64,000 bases of DNA from Paenibacillus planticolens (GTDB taxonomy: Bacteria > Bacillota > Bacilli > Paenibacillales > NBRC-103111), in contig NZ_WHNZ01000015.1 of assembly GCF_013141725.1 (NCBI RefSeq), positions 372,001 to 436,000 of the forward strand, written 5' to 3'. The stretch's first letter is position 1, and the number at the start of each line of letters is the position of its first letter. A program made the position numbers and the translations under genes. Below are positions 42,879 to 52,019 of this stretch, one piece after another. Under the pieces are notes generated by a model that worked only from the letters and a program-made list of their open reading frames with translations, had not been told where the DNA came from and did not search any database.

Positions 42879-43820
42879 ATGGAACTGTTTGCTATCGTGG
42901 TTATGAAGGTTGATGAGCTATATGTGCGCTCGCTAAGCGCTCAGATAGAACGTGAGCTGCAGCTTTTACATAACGTTGAAAGTGGATGGACAATCGGGTA
43001 CGAATGGACTGAAACACATGCATATATCCGGCTTGAAGCAAATCTTACGGAGTTAGAGGCTCCAATAATCCGGAATCAAGTGATGCCGTGCTTGGCTGGT
43101 TGTTTGGCTGATCACATCATCGCGGATAAGGAATCAAGCATTTTGCGTAGCCTGCTTATCAAGGAATTTAAGTATGAAGCCCAAGAAGACCTAGAGGCCA
43201 TTGAGGGGTATTGTAAGCAATCGCTTTATACGGAATCCGGGATGGAGGATGTACCTGTTCTAAGCAATAGCTTTGGGCTGCAGCGCCGCAAGCAAATATT
43301 AGTCGAGCAGCTGATGTCAGCTTTTGAGGAGACATCAAGGCTTAGCTTGGATGGCTTTCTTCATTTCCGGTTGCAGGATTATGCGGACGAGCTGCGGGAA
43401 GTAGCGGAATATGCGATTGATGAATATATGATGGATCGCCAATACCAGGAATTTATTTCCCTTTTGCAATATTTTGTATATATCCAGGAGGCCAAGATCC
43501 CGGTTGTTCACCTCATTCATAAAGGCGGGCATGAGTTTGTTATTTTGAATGATCGGTTGGAACTCATTGATGCGAATGAATTTGATGCTACGTTTAAATT
43601 GGAAGTGCTGGAGAAGGATATTAATTTCGAGGATATGATCGTGAGCACCCTCATAACGGTATCCCCTGCAAACATCTACATTCACACAAGAGATCCGGAC
43701 ATGACGGTTATCAAAACGATTAGGCAAATCTTTGAGGACCGAACGACGGTGTGTTCGTACTGCCGTACTTGTGACATCTATTTAGGGGAACCCAAGAAAC
43801 AAGATCAACTATCCCCTTGA
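42879..43820 (+). CDS. ytxC: Sporulation-associated protein YtxC
   Basis: 313-residue YtxC-like protein: ELFAIVVMKVDELYVRSLSAQIERELQLL at the start, LSLDGFLHFRLQDYADELREVAEYAIDEYMMDRQYQEFISLLQYFVYIQEAK in the middle and a C-terminal CSYCRTC-D motif. YtxC lies upstream of thrS in B. subtilis too. Role in sporulation is inferred from the family name only. Start ATG 42879, 7 nt after AAGGAG. Its stop codon is part of the thrS -35 box. Confidence 0.85.
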   Translation: MELFAIVVMKVDELYVRSLSAQIERELQLLHNVESGWTIGYEWTETHAYIRLEANLTELEAPIIRNQVMPCLAGCLADHIIADKESSILRSLLIKEFKYEAQEDLEAIEGYCKQSLYTESGMEDVPVLSNSFGLQRRKQILVEQLMSAFEETSRLSLDGFLHFRLQDYADELREVAEYAIDEYMMDRQYQEFISLLQYFVYIQEAKIPVVHLIHKGGHEFVILNDRLELIDANEFDATFKLEVLEKDINFEDMIVSTLITVSPANIYIHTRDPDMTVIKTIRQIFEDRTTVCSYCRTCDIYLGEPKKQDQLSP

Positions 43821-43845
43821 CCTTGAACGAAGAGCCAATTATAAT
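43817..43845 (+). promoter_or_regulatory. Sigma-A promoter of thrS
   Basis: TTGACC (43817-43822), 17-bp spacer, perfect TATAAT (43840-43845), overlapping the ytxC stop codon and starting the T-box leader. Confidence 0.85.
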
Positions 43846-43859
43846 AATGTTCGAAGGCG

Positions 43860-44135
43860 TTAAGATCAAAGACAAGAACTTTCTGCAAGAACTGCTCAGA
43901 GAGAGGAGACTAGGCTGCAATCTCCTTCAGCGATTCAGATGGTTTACCCCTTTGTAGCCGTGTTGTGGAATTCAGTCTGATTGGCAGACTTGTTAGTATA
44001 CAGCACCGGAGTCATTCCCGTTATCGAATGCTGATGAGGATTCGCCATACCCTGTGGTTATGCAGCGAATCGAACTAGGGTGGAACCACGAGCTGAGCGC
44101 ACTCGTCCCTTAAGGGATGCAGTGTGCTTTTTTGC
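43860..44135 (+). ncRNA. Thr-specific T-box leader
   Basis: Contains the CAGAGAG element, a CCCGTTATC linker, and the T-box AGGGTGGAACCACG at 44077-44090, then a terminator (44096-44133). The Thr specifier is probably ACC at 43946-43948 in GGTTTACCCC, on the 3' side of stem I; this reading is tentative because stem I is not fully resolved by eye. Confidence 0.9.
44096..44133 (+). terminator. T-box terminator before thrS
   Basis: GCGCACTCGTCCCT / AGGGATGCAGTGTGC hairpin, then TTTTTT. Confidence 0.85.
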
Positions 44136-44164
44136 GTTCAATCACATATACAGGAGGAACGAAG

Positions 44165-46099
44165 ATGGTTGTACAAGTGAAATTACCAGATGGCGCAGTG
44201 AGAGAGTACGCAGTTGGAACGACCATTGAGCAAGTGGCGGAATCCATTTCTTCTGGGCTTAAGAAAAATGCGGTAGGCGGCAAAGTGAACGGAAAATCAG
44301 TCGATTTGTCATTCTCATTGGAAAATGATGCAGACGTTGAAATTTTGACGCTTGATAATGAAGCGGGTTTAGAAATGTATCGCCACAGTACGGCACATTT
44401 GATGGCTCAAGCGATTAAACGAATTTATGGCGACAAAGCGGTAAAATTGGGAATCGGGCCTGTCATTGAAGATGGATTCTATTATGACATCGATTTGGAA
44501 ACACCGCTGAATCCCGAGGATTTGGTGAAAATCGAGAAGGAAATGGAACGCATCTCCAATGAGAACCTGGCGATTACCCGCCGCGTCGTTTCCCGTGAAG
44601 AAGCGATTCGCATTTTCACTGAAATGGAAGATCCGTATAAGCTTGAGTTGATTCGTGATCTACCGGAGGATGCAGTCCTCACCATTTATGACCAAGGCGA
44701 GTTCTTTGACTTGTGCCGCGGACCGCATTTGCCGTCTACCGGCAAGATTAAGGCTTTCAAATTGCTGAGCGTAGCGGGTGCTTACTGGCGCGGCGATGCT
44801 AAAAACAAAATGCTGCAGCGTATCTATGGGACAGCGTTCCCTAAAAAAGCTCAGCTGGATGAGCATTTGCACTTGCTTGAAGAAGCGAAAAAGCGTGACC
44901 ACCGCAAGCTGGGCAGAGAGCTGAAAATGTTCGCTTTCTCCCGCGAAGTAGGTCAAGGCTTGCCGCTATGGCTGCCAAACGGTGCCAAGCTAAGACGCAC
45001 AATGGAACGTTACATCGTGGACTTGGAAGAGCGTTTGGGCTACCAGCACGTGTACACTCCGGTGCTTGCTAACGTTGAGCTGTACAAAACTTCCGGTCAC
45101 TGGGATCACTACCATGAGGACATGTTCCCGAAAATGGTGATGGACAATGAAGAGCTTGTCCTTCGTCCGATGAACTGCCCGCATCACATGATGGTCTACA
45201 AGAGCGATATGCGCAGCTACCGCGATCTGCCGGTTCGGATTGCTGAGCTTGGCACTATGCATCGTTACGAAATGTCCGGCGCTCTTACCGGACTTCACCG
45301 TGTGCGCGCCATGACACTCAACGATGCGCACATCTTCTGCCGTTTGGATCAGATCAAAGAAGAGTTCTCCCGCGTTGTCACTTTGATTCGTCAAGTTTAT
45401 GCGGATTTCGGAATTACCGACTATCGTTTCCGTTTGTCCTACCGGGATCCTAAGGATACCGAGAAGTATTTCCAAGACGATCAAATGTGGGAGACTTCCC
45501 AGCGCATGCTACGTGAAGTAGTTGAAGAACTCGGATTGCCGTTCTACGAAGCTGAGGGTGAAGCGGCATTCTATGGTCCTAAACTTGACGTTCAGATCAA
45601 AACAGCACTGAAGAAAGAAGAAACACTTTCTACTGCGCAAATCGACTTCTTGCTGCCGGAGCGTTTCCAGTTGGAATACACAGGGGAAGACGGTCAGAAA
45701 CATCGCCCTGTCGTTATTCACAGAGGGATCATCTCCACTATGGAGCGGATGACAGCCTTCCTGCTCGAGAATTTCGCAGGTGCGCTGCCGACTTGGTTAA
45801 TGCCGGTGCAAGCCAAAGTTATTCCGGTATCGCCTGCCTTTGAGGAATTCTCGAACAAGGTGACTGAGCGTTTATTGGCTGCAGGCATCCGTGTTGAAGC
45901 GGACAACCGCAATGAGAAGCTGGGCTACAAGATTCGCGAAGCGCAGCTCGAGAAAATTCCATTCATGCTTGTTGTCGGTGAAAATGAAGTGACGAACGAA
46001 AGCCTCTCTGTCCGCAAACGGGGGCAAGGGGACTTGGGTACTCACCCGATTGAGCAGGTCATTGGCATGATCAATGAAGAGATAAGCAAAAAACTTTAA
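44165..46099 (+). CDS. thrS: Threonyl-tRNA synthetase
   Basis: 644-residue class II synthetase. Domains in order: TGS (1-61), N2 editing domain (HRHSTAHL-like [13 protein letters not shown] near residue 75 and the later DLCRGPH), catalytic core with zinc cysteine in MNCPHHMM (Cys338), motif 2 [29 protein letters not shown], motif 3 [17 protein letters not shown], and anticodon-binding domain (about 540-644). Start ATG 44165 after AGGAGGAA; the frame opens earlier inside the leader. T-box regulated. Confidence 0.96.
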   Translation: MVVQVKLPDGAVREYAVGTTIEQVAESISSGLKKNAVGGKVNGKSVDLSFSLENDADVEILTLDNEAGLEMYRHSTAHLMAQAIKRIYGDKAVKLGIGPVIEDGFYYDIDLETPLNPEDLVKIEKEMERISNENLAITRRVVSREEAIRIFTEMEDPYKLELIRDLPEDAVLTIYDQGEFFDLCRGPHLPSTGKIKAFKLLSVAGAYWRGDAKNKMLQRIYGTAFPKKAQLDEHLHLLEEAKKRDHRKLGRELKMFAFSREVGQGLPLWLPNGAKLRRTMERYIVDLEERLGYQHVYTPVLANVELYKTSGHWDHYHEDMFPKMVMDNEELVLRPMNCPHHMMVYKSDMRSYRDLPVRIAELGTMHRYEMSGALTGLHRVRAMTLNDAHIFCRLDQIKEEFSRVVTLIRQVYADFGITDYRFRLSYRDPKDTEKYFQDDQMWETSQRMLREVVEELGLPFYEAEGEAAFYGPKLDVQIKTALKKEETLSTAQIDFLLPERFQLEYTGEDGQKHRPVVIHRGIISTMERMTAFLLENFAGALPTWLMPVQAKVIPVSPAFEEFSNKVTERLLAAGIRVEADNRNEKLGYKIREAQLEKIPFMLVVGENEVTNESLSVRKRGQGDLGTHPIEQVIGMINEEISKKL

Positions 46100-46118
46100 G
46101 TCAATTTTCATATAAAAG

Positions 46119-46153
46119 AAGCAGAGAAGACGACGTCTTCTCTGCTTTTTTTT
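46119..46153 (+). terminator. Terminator of thrS
   Basis: Perfect 13-bp stem AAGCAGAGAAGAC / GTCTTCTCTGCTT with loop GAC and a run of T. Confidence 0.92.
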
Positions 46154-46297
46154 GTGTTCATAGAACAATTTATATGATTTTGGTTTGGTATGTATAAGGG
46201 AACGTAAAGGGGGCACTTTAAACAGTGAGTATGCATATGGAGGTTTAATTCTGGAATGAACTGGACAACCTGCAATAGTAGGGGGAGGTTTCACAAG

Positions 46298-46933
46298 ATG
46301 TTTGCTGACTTATTTACTAAGCCCAAATGGCTTGGCGCATGGATGGTCATGAATGTTTTGATTGCGCTTTTGGGACAAGAAACAAGGAACACGGCCGACA
46401 CCGTAAGCCATATACAAGTGCCGCATCAAATGGATATTCCGGAGAAAACGGAACCTGTTTCGGTGCCGGTAGCACAAGATCGCGGGCAGCAAATCAATTA
46501 TCGCTATGTTCCGAGGTTGGATTCAGATTTGTCGAAACTGAAAGCTGTTGAAGTGACGGCCACCGGATATTACGCAGGCAAAGAATCCACGGGCAAGAAT
46601 CCGGATCATCCTGAGTACGGGATTACTTTTTCGGGAATTAAAGTGAAGCGGGACGATAAAGCTTTATCGACCATTGCCGCTGATACGAGCGTTTTCCCGC
46701 TGGGTACGGTCTTATTTATCCCGGGTTATGGCTATGGGGTCGTTGCTGACACGGGAAGTGCAATTAAAGGGAAGAAAATTGATTTATATTTTGACACAAA
46801 AGATCAGGTCTACAAAGAATGGGGCAAAAAAACCGTCAAAGTCTTTATCGTCAAGCAGGGGAATGGCAAGGTGACTGAGCTCATTTGGAATCAGTTGAAG
46901 GACGAGATTTTATCTCCGACCAAATCGTTGTAA
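46298..46933 (+). CDS. 3D-domain cell-wall protein (YuiC-like)
   Basis: 211 residues. A single N-terminal hydrophobic segment ([15 protein letters not shown], 12-26) anchors or exports it. A linker follows, then a 3D domain: [75 protein letters not shown]. The three aspartates of the domain are in IAAD, ADTG and IDLYF. Such domains are found in lytic transglycosylase-related wall enzymes. Start ATG 46298, 9 nt after GGGGGAGG. Confidence 0.87.
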   Translation: MFADLFTKPKWLGAWMVMNVLIALLGQETRNTADTVSHIQVPHQMDIPEKTEPVSVPVAQDRGQQINYRYVPRLDSDLSKLKAVEVTATGYYAGKESTGKNPDHPEYGITFSGIKVKRDDKALSTIAADTSVFPLGTVLFIPGYGYGVVADTGSAIKGKKIDLYFDTKDQVYKEWGKKTVKVFIVKQGNGKVTELIWNQLKDEILSPTKSL

Positions 46934-47008
46934 AATTTGTTTTGGCTAACATTTTCATCATAAAAAATCCTGTTTGGGGAACGATATACATACAGGAGGT
47001 GATTGAAC

Positions 47009-47143
47009 ATGGCTAAGAACAAGAACAACAAAAACAACAACTTGAACTCCAGAGTAGCTCAAGACGTAGAATTTGCTACGGAATCTGCGGTGTCTAACAA
47101 GCAGCAACAAAACAACAATCAAAACCAAAATCAAAACAAATAA
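47009..47143 (+). CDS. Gamma-type small acid-soluble spore protein-like
   Basis: 44 residues, too short for most gene callers: MAKNKNNKNNNLNSRVAQDV, then EFATESAVSNKQQQNNN and an Asn/Gln repeat to the end. The EFATE core followed by Lys/Gln/Asn-rich sequence resembles the EFASET repeats of gamma-type SASPs, which serve as an amino-acid store in spores; here only one repeat is present. The SD AGGAGGTGAT (46994-47003) is fully complementary to the 16S tail, 5 nt before the ATG. A terminator follows at 47172. Confidence 0.78.
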   Translation: MAKNKNNKNNNLNSRVAQDVEFATESAVSNKQQQNNNQNQNQNK

Positions 47144-47171
47144 CGAATAAAAACTTAGAGGTAAAAAAGAG

Positions 47172-47198
47172 CAGGGACCCGGAAGGGTCTCTGTTTTT
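47172..47198 (+). terminator. Terminator of the SASP gene
   Basis: CAGGGACCC / GGGTCTCTG stem with GGAA loop, then TTTTTG. Confidence 0.88.
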
Positions 47199-47471
47199 GT
47201 TTTGTGTCCGAAGCGTAATGAGACATAGGACATCTTCAATCGAATCGGGCGATGGCCCGGGACTTTTTCATTTCGTAGGAGTGCATGGCATGTCAGATAT
47301 TATGAAAAACAGTGTATTATCTTATCAAAAGCGATAAAAGATGACATGGGAACTCTTTTTGGTGTCGTAAGAATCGATTTAATCTTGAAATAATAGTTCT
47401 CAAATACATTAGTTTAGTGTAAAATAAGATTACTGTGATGAATGTTGACATGGGGAGATAGGTGAGTGACT
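47199..47471. other. Intergenic region with little recognised
   Basis: A small hairpin CGGGC-GATG-GCCCG near 47247-47260 is followed by CTTTTT and may be a weak terminator. The rest must carry the promoter of the 47472 gene, but no well-spaced hexamers stand out. Confidence 0.4.
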
Positions 47472-47849
47472 ATGCTGAGTGCTATGCGATTGGACGGGGA
47501 TTCTCAAAGGACACCGAGGAAAGCCGCGGAGGTATTTCCATTCTTGGAAGCTTACATTGCCCGCAAGGAGCAGCAGGCTTTAGAGATTGAGCAAGTGGTG
47601 GAGCGTTACGAAAGGAAGAGAATGAAGGAAGAGCGAGCTTATCAGGCGATGTCTTCACTTCGCCGCATGTTCACGGGCAAGAAACCCGACCATCATCTTG
47701 CTGTAGAGTATATCCACTATGTGAAGAAACCGATGGAGCAAGTAAATAAGTTGCGTGCAGAGATTGCACGTGCCAGACAGATTCTGAATGAATCCAAGCC
47801 AGGCGATGATATCACCATTCCGGAAGAATTTGAAGAACTGCTTCCTTAG
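47472..47849 (+). CDS. Hypothetical helical protein
   Basis: 125 residues, highly charged and helical: FPFLEAYIARKEQQALEIEQVVERYERKRMKEERAYQAMSSLRRMFTGKKPDHHLAVEYIHYVKKPMEQVNKLRAEIARARQILNESKPG. A coiled-coil tendency at 25-60 and 85-110. No family recognised. Start taken as ATG 47472, 6 nt after AGGTGA; an in-frame GTG at 47466 is inside the SD. Confidence 0.72.
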   Translation: MLSAMRLDGDSQRTPRKAAEVFPFLEAYIARKEQQALEIEQVVERYERKRMKEERAYQAMSSLRRMFTGKKPDHHLAVEYIHYVKKPMEQVNKLRAEIARARQILNESKPGDDITIPEEFEELLP

Positions 47850-47903
47850 CGAGTGCAATATATACGATCCTAAACGGTAGAAAAAAGTGAATAGTTGAAC
47901 GTC

Positions 47904-47944
47904 AAAGGAGCTAAGCGGCTAGTATGTGCTTAGCTCCTTTGCTT
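47904..47944. terminator. Terminator, possibly bidirectional
   Basis: AAAGGAGCTAAGC / GCTTAGCTCCTTT perfect 13-bp stem around an 11-nt loop. It ends the gene at 47472-47849. Confidence 0.85.
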
Positions 47945-48040
47945 TTGGCGCTGATTGCTTCTTTCTTGAGATTGCTGCCAGCTTTGGTCCCGCAATTTTA
48001 AGGCATCGCTTCCTCCAGATCCATTGGCAGGTAAAGTTGT

Positions 48041-48218
48041 GGAAACTACAGGACGCTATTTGAGTTAGATGGGCTGCTTATTGGCTGCAGACGGAACTAC
48101 GGGGTCTTATCTGCTATGAAAAACCCCTATTCCGGCAGAATGCGCAAAATAGGGGATCGTAGTTCTCTCTAACTTGCAGAAGTATCGACTTTTCGAATAA
48201 TAAGGGATCGTAGTTCCT
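48041..48218. repeat. Four-box dispersed intergenic element, copy C
   Basis: Boxes at 48041 (GGAAACTACAGGACGCTATTT minus the last base) and 48093 (GGAACTACGGGGTCTTAT) forward, then 48145 and 48197 inverted (GGGGATCGTAGTTC, GGGATCGTAGTTCC). Spacing is exactly 52, 52 and 52 bp. Same layout as copies A and B, with a diverged core (ATCGTAG) in the inverted boxes. It fills the gap between two convergent genes. Confidence 0.82.
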
Positions 48219-48261
48219 CTTCGCGCGGTACACATACTCCTTTTGGGACAGCATCGTCCAT

Positions 48262-49548
48262 CTATCCTTTTTTCAATTGCTCCAAATCCAGAAAACCGTC
48301 TTCCTGGCTGTATGCCGGAACTCCGTGAATCCCTACATCCAAGCCCACGAGTTCTTCATCTCTGCTCACACGCAAAGGAACAATCAAATTAATAAGTTTC
48401 ATAACGCCCCAGGTGAGGGCGAAACCCCAAATACAAACCGTAACAAGGCCTAACGCTTGAACGCCTAGCAGACCAAATCCGCCGCCATAGAATAACCCTG
48501 CGGTTCCTTCGCGGATGGCGTCAGGCTGTGCGAATAAGCCTACAGCCAATGTCCCGATGCTGCCGCTGATGCCATGAACCGGAAACGCGCCGACGGGATC
48601 GTCGATTTGTCTGGCTTCCAGCATCTCTGTTGCGTAGACCATCGCGATTCCGCACACGGCCCCGATGAAAATGGCGGCGGCATCGCTGACAAAAGCACAG
48701 CCGGCGGTAATGCCGACCAGACCTGCAAGTGCGCCGTTGATGACCATCGGCGGATCGGCTTTGCGGTAGCGCAGCATGGTAAACAAAATGCAGGTTGCGC
48801 TGCCTGCTGCTGCTGCCAGCATTGTTGTTACGGCAATATGGCCAATCGATGTATTGGTGGCGCTCAGTGTACTGCCGGAGTTGAAGCCGAACCAGCCAAA
48901 CCAAAGAATGAAGGCTCCTACTGAGGCAAGCGGTAAATTAGAGGGAGGAACGATGTTGGCTGAACCGTTTGCGGAAAATTTGCCGATTCGTGGACCGATT
49001 ATCATCGCAGCTGCAAGTGCCGAGAATCCGCCCAGGCCGTGAATGACAGCCGATCCGGCAAAATCAACCATGCCTAATTTCCCCAGCCAGCCACCTACGG
49101 CCCATACCCAGTGACCGGCAATCGGATAGATTAAACCTGTCATGGCAATTGTGTAGAGGATGTAAGCCCGGAAATTGATGCGTTCGGCAACGGCTCCGGA
49201 TACGATCGAAATAACAGCGATAACGAAAGCGCATTGGAACAGCCAGTAGGTTTCATGTGAGATGTTCAAAACGATATGTGTCAAATCTCCTCCCATGAAG
49301 AAACCGCTCGTTCCTATGATCCCCCCAGCGTCTTTGCCGTACATAAGTGCAAAGCCGATAAAATAGAAAATAAGTGCTCCGAAAGCGATATCAACAAACA
49401 CTTTCATAATGATGCTTACGGCATTTTTCTGTCTGACAAAGCCTGCTTCGAGTAACGCGAAGCCCCCCTCCATCAATAAAATCATGGCAGCGGTTAGAAC
49501 CACCCATATGGTATCTAGACCGCTGGAAAGCTGTTGGATTTGATCCAT
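48262..49548 (-). CDS. amt: Ammonium transporter
   Basis: 428-residue Amt/MEP/Rh channel with 11 TM helices: LMEGGFALLEAGFVRQKNAVSIIMK, DFAGSAVIHGLGGFSALAAAMIIGPRIGKF, ILWFGWFGFNSGSTLSA and GDPVGAFPVHGISGSIGTLAVGLF-like segments with the twin histidines (VIHG, VHGI). It passes ammonium/ammonia across the membrane. No glnB/glnK PII gene is adjacent and no clear GlnR/TnrA site was found upstream. AAGGAGAG before the start on the complement. Confidence 0.94.
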   Translation of the reverse strand: MDQIQQLSSGLDTIWVVLTAAMILLMEGGFALLEAGFVRQKNAVSIIMKVFVDIAFGALIFYFIGFALMYGKDAGGIIGTSGFFMGGDLTHIVLNISHETYWLFQCAFVIAVISIVSGAVAERINFRAYILYTIAMTGLIYPIAGHWVWAVGGWLGKLGMVDFAGSAVIHGLGGFSALAAAMIIGPRIGKFSANGSANIVPPSNLPLASVGAFILWFGWFGFNSGSTLSATNTSIGHIAVTTMLAAAAGSATCILFTMLRYRKADPPMVINGALAGLVGITAGCAFVSDAAAIFIGAVCGIAMVYATEMLEARQIDDPVGAFPVHGISGSIGTLAVGLFAQPDAIREGTAGLFYGGGFGLLGVQALGLVTVCIWGFALTWGVMKLINLIVPLRVSRDEELVGLDVGIHGVPAYSQEDGFLDLEQLKKG

Positions 49549-49708
49549 TTGTAATCTCTCCTTATATTCGACGCGTTCTAATGGAACAATTATACGGTTC
49601 TGATGATAAAGATGTCAACGGAATACGTAAGAAAACATAACATATGAAGCTTAATGTTCGTATCCTCTAGAAACCATGTCAGTTATTCTGCTTGTGGCTT
49701 TTTAAAAA

Positions 49709-49726
49709 CTCGGTCTCTAGACCGAG
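49709..49726. promoter_or_regulatory. 18-bp inverted repeat upstream of liaF
   Basis: CTCGGTC-TCTA-GACCGAG, a perfect 7-bp inverted repeat, 95 bp before the liaF ribosome site. It has no T-run, so it is more like an operator than a terminator. LiaR autoregulation is a reasonable guess. Confidence 0.5.
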
Positions 49727-49820
49727 GGAGCCTTCAATCCCTCGTCTCTTTTCAATCTTGCTTGTATCTTATAGACTAGAAGTATCTTAACAACGATGTA
49801 CACAAATGGAGGAAGAACGT

Positions 49821-50945
49821 ATGAATCCGCATATGTTTCAACGCATGATTTGGGGGCTTGTCCTCGTGACGGCAGGTATCCTTTTTTTACTTAATCAACT
49901 GGGTTTCATCCATGTTGATCTTGCCTATATGTTTTCCACGTATTGGCCTGTCATTCTCATCTTTTATGGCCTCGTTGGATTCCTGTGGCAGCGGAAGTAT
50001 CATTGGGGGGGCTCGATTTGGAGCTTGCTTGTCGCCGGTGTCGGAACGATCTTCCTTTTAAAGAATTTAAACTTGACCGATCGGTCTATAGGCGAAATGT
50101 TTAAAATTTTGGCTCCGGCTGCTTTAATTTTATTCGGTTTGAATGTGCTCTTCCGACCGGGTCGTAAAGAGTCTCCCGATTGGCTAGCGATGAAAGAAGC
50201 GAAAGATCAAGCAAGAAGAGAAAGACGGGAGGCAAGGAGGAAGGAACACGGGAGACATAGCAATCCGTGGGATTCCTCGAATTGGCATCCGCATACAGCA
50301 AAGGCGCCGTTCCCTAAGGAAAAAACAGAACAGGATCATTTCTCGGGAAATGAAACGAAGCATACACTTAGCGATGAGGAAAAAGAGGTACTGAAGGATA
50401 TTCATGGCGAATTCCACACGAAGCATGCGGAGGAATGGCTCGGCTCTGAAGAGCCTGCTCCTAAGGCCCCGCGTGTTCGACTTGATAAGCAGGAACAGCC
50501 AAGAACACAGAACATGCATCACGGCCATCGATACGATGATTTCGTGCGAAATTTCGATTCCGGCGATGTGCTCCATCGGCACGGCTTTATCGGAGATGTG
50601 CATCTCGGTCAAGAAGCATGGGAATTAAAGCCGATTCAAATTTCACATTTTATTGGAGATTCTGTCATTGACTTGACCCGTGCGGCAATTCCGTTAGGTG
50701 AAACAACGATTCATGTCACGGCATTTATCGGCGATGTGAAAATTTTTATTCCGAACGATCTTGATGTGGAAGTACGCGTTATGGCCAGCTCTTTTATTGG
50801 AGACATGAAGGTGCTTGACCGGCGTGAGAGCGGATTCCTGCGCAGCGTGAGAACGCAAACCTCGCACTATGAAGAGGCAGACCGGAAGCTCGTTGTTACA
50901 ACCAGCATGTTTATTGGTGACATCACAATCAAAAAGATAGGTTAA
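49821..50945 (+). CDS. liaF: LiaF, inhibitor of the LiaRS stress system
   Basis: 374 residues. Four N-terminal TM helices (about 8-105) are followed by a long charged, His-rich linker (about 115-245), then the C-terminal LiaF domain with repeated FIGD motifs (FIGDVHLG, HFIGDSVIDLT, AFIGDVKIFIPNDLDVEV, SFIGDMKVLDR, MFIGDITIKKIG). It keeps LiaS silent without cell-envelope stress. The linker makes it longer than the B. subtilis protein (about 240 residues). Start ATG 49821, 8 nt after GGAGG. Confidence 0.92.
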   Translation: MNPHMFQRMIWGLVLVTAGILFLLNQLGFIHVDLAYMFSTYWPVILIFYGLVGFLWQRKYHWGGSIWSLLVAGVGTIFLLKNLNLTDRSIGEMFKILAPAALILFGLNVLFRPGRKESPDWLAMKEAKDQARRERREARRKEHGRHSNPWDSSNWHPHTAKAPFPKEKTEQDHFSGNETKHTLSDEEKEVLKDIHGEFHTKHAEEWLGSEEPAPKAPRVRLDKQEQPRTQNMHHGHRYDDFVRNFDSGDVLHRHGFIGDVHLGQEAWELKPIQISHFIGDSVIDLTRAAIPLGETTIHVTAFIGDVKIFIPNDLDVEVRVMASSFIGDMKVLDRRESGFLRSVRTQTSHYEEADRKLVVTTSMFIGDITIKKIG

Positions 50946-50954
50946 GGATGGAGC

Positions 50955-52019
50955 ATGTACAAATTGCGAATGTTCAATATGAAGTGGCAGCTGCTGAATT
51001 ACTTTCTGATATCGAGTATACTCACCGTCTCAAGTATTTTTATCGTGCTTGAGTACTACAGCCGGGAGCTTGCGTCATGGGAGTTCCGGATGTGGTTTCT
51101 CATTGCCATTTTAGCGCTCTGTCTAACCGTAGGATATGTAGCAACCAAGAGATGGCAGCGCAAGGTCGATGAGCTTCATGTGGCCATGCTTGAATTGTCC
51201 AAGGGGAACTTCTCCAGCCGCGTTGAGCTTGAGCCTGTAGAACCATTCATGTATTTATATGATGCTTTCAATAAAATGGCTGCCTCTGTTGAAGAGCGCG
51301 TTCAACTGCTGCAGAAATTAGGCGAGGCAGAGGCTATTCGCGATCAGGAGCTTACGGAAAATGCGGTGATGGAGGAAAGGCGCCGCCTGGCGCGCGACCT
51401 GCATGACACTGTCAGTCAAGAGCTGTTTGCTATTCATATGTCCGCCTCTTCTTTGCCGAAAATACTGGAAAGAAACCCTGATGCAGCTCCGACTGTGATG
51501 AATCAGCTCATTCAAATGTCGCATCATGCCCAGAAGCAGATGCGCGGTTTGATTTCGCAGCTTAGACCAATTGAATTAAACGATATGAGCTTACAAGAAG
51601 CCCTGGAGAAATGGTTTCCGGAATATTGCCGGACTCATGAACTGCAGGGCCAGCTTGATGTTTCGCTGCATGAAGCCATCTCGGAAGCGATCGAGCATCA
51701 GTTTTTCCTCATTATTCAAGAAGGTCTTGCGAATGTGGTCAAGCATGCTTCCGCCAAAGGAGTTCGGCTCGCGATCTACGAAAGAGAGCATCAATATGTG
51801 CTTCAGCTGCAGGATGACGGCCAAGGCTTCGAGCGAAGGGATATTCCGTCAGCCTCCCATGGCTTATCGACAATGAGAGAACGGGCGCAAAAGCTCGGCG
51901 GCGATGTGGAAATCGATAGTAAATTAGGATCAGGTACCCGCGTTCGGGTGCGCATTCCGCGTTTTACGGGACAGAACGGACTTGTCACAAAGGAGAAAGA
52001 GGGTAATGGCGATGAGTAA
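50955..52019 (+). CDS. liaS: Sensor histidine kinase LiaS
   Basis: 354 residues: two TM helices (about 13-33 and 44-64) with almost no extracellular loop, typical of intramembrane-sensing kinases. HAMP (about 65-120) and HisKA_3 with phospho-acceptor His150 in ERRRLARDLHDTVSQELFAIHM follow. The HATPase region has EGLANVVKHASAKGV and DDGQGF. It phosphorylates LiaR on envelope stress. Overlaps liaR by 8 bp. Confidence 0.93.
   Translation: MYKLRMFNMKWQLLNYFLISSILTVSSIFIVLEYYSRELASWEFRMWFLIAILALCLTVGYVATKRWQRKVDELHVAMLELSKGNFSSRVELEPVEPFMYLYDAFNKMAASVEERVQLLQKLGEAEAIRDQELTENAVMEERRRLARDLHDTVSQELFAIHMSASSLPKILERNPDAAPTVMNQLIQMSHHAQKQMRGLISQLRPIELNDMSLQEALEKWFPEYCRTHELQGQLDVSLHEAISEAIEHQFFLIIQEGLANVVKHASAKGVRLAIYEREHQYVLQLQDDGQGFERRDIPSASHGLSTMRERAQKLGGDVEIDSKLGSGTRVRVRIPRFTGQNGLVTKEKEGNGDE

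Noticed and set aside
49549-49640. A GlnR/TnrA site for amt
   Set aside because: TGTCAACGGAATACGTA has the first half-site but not the second.
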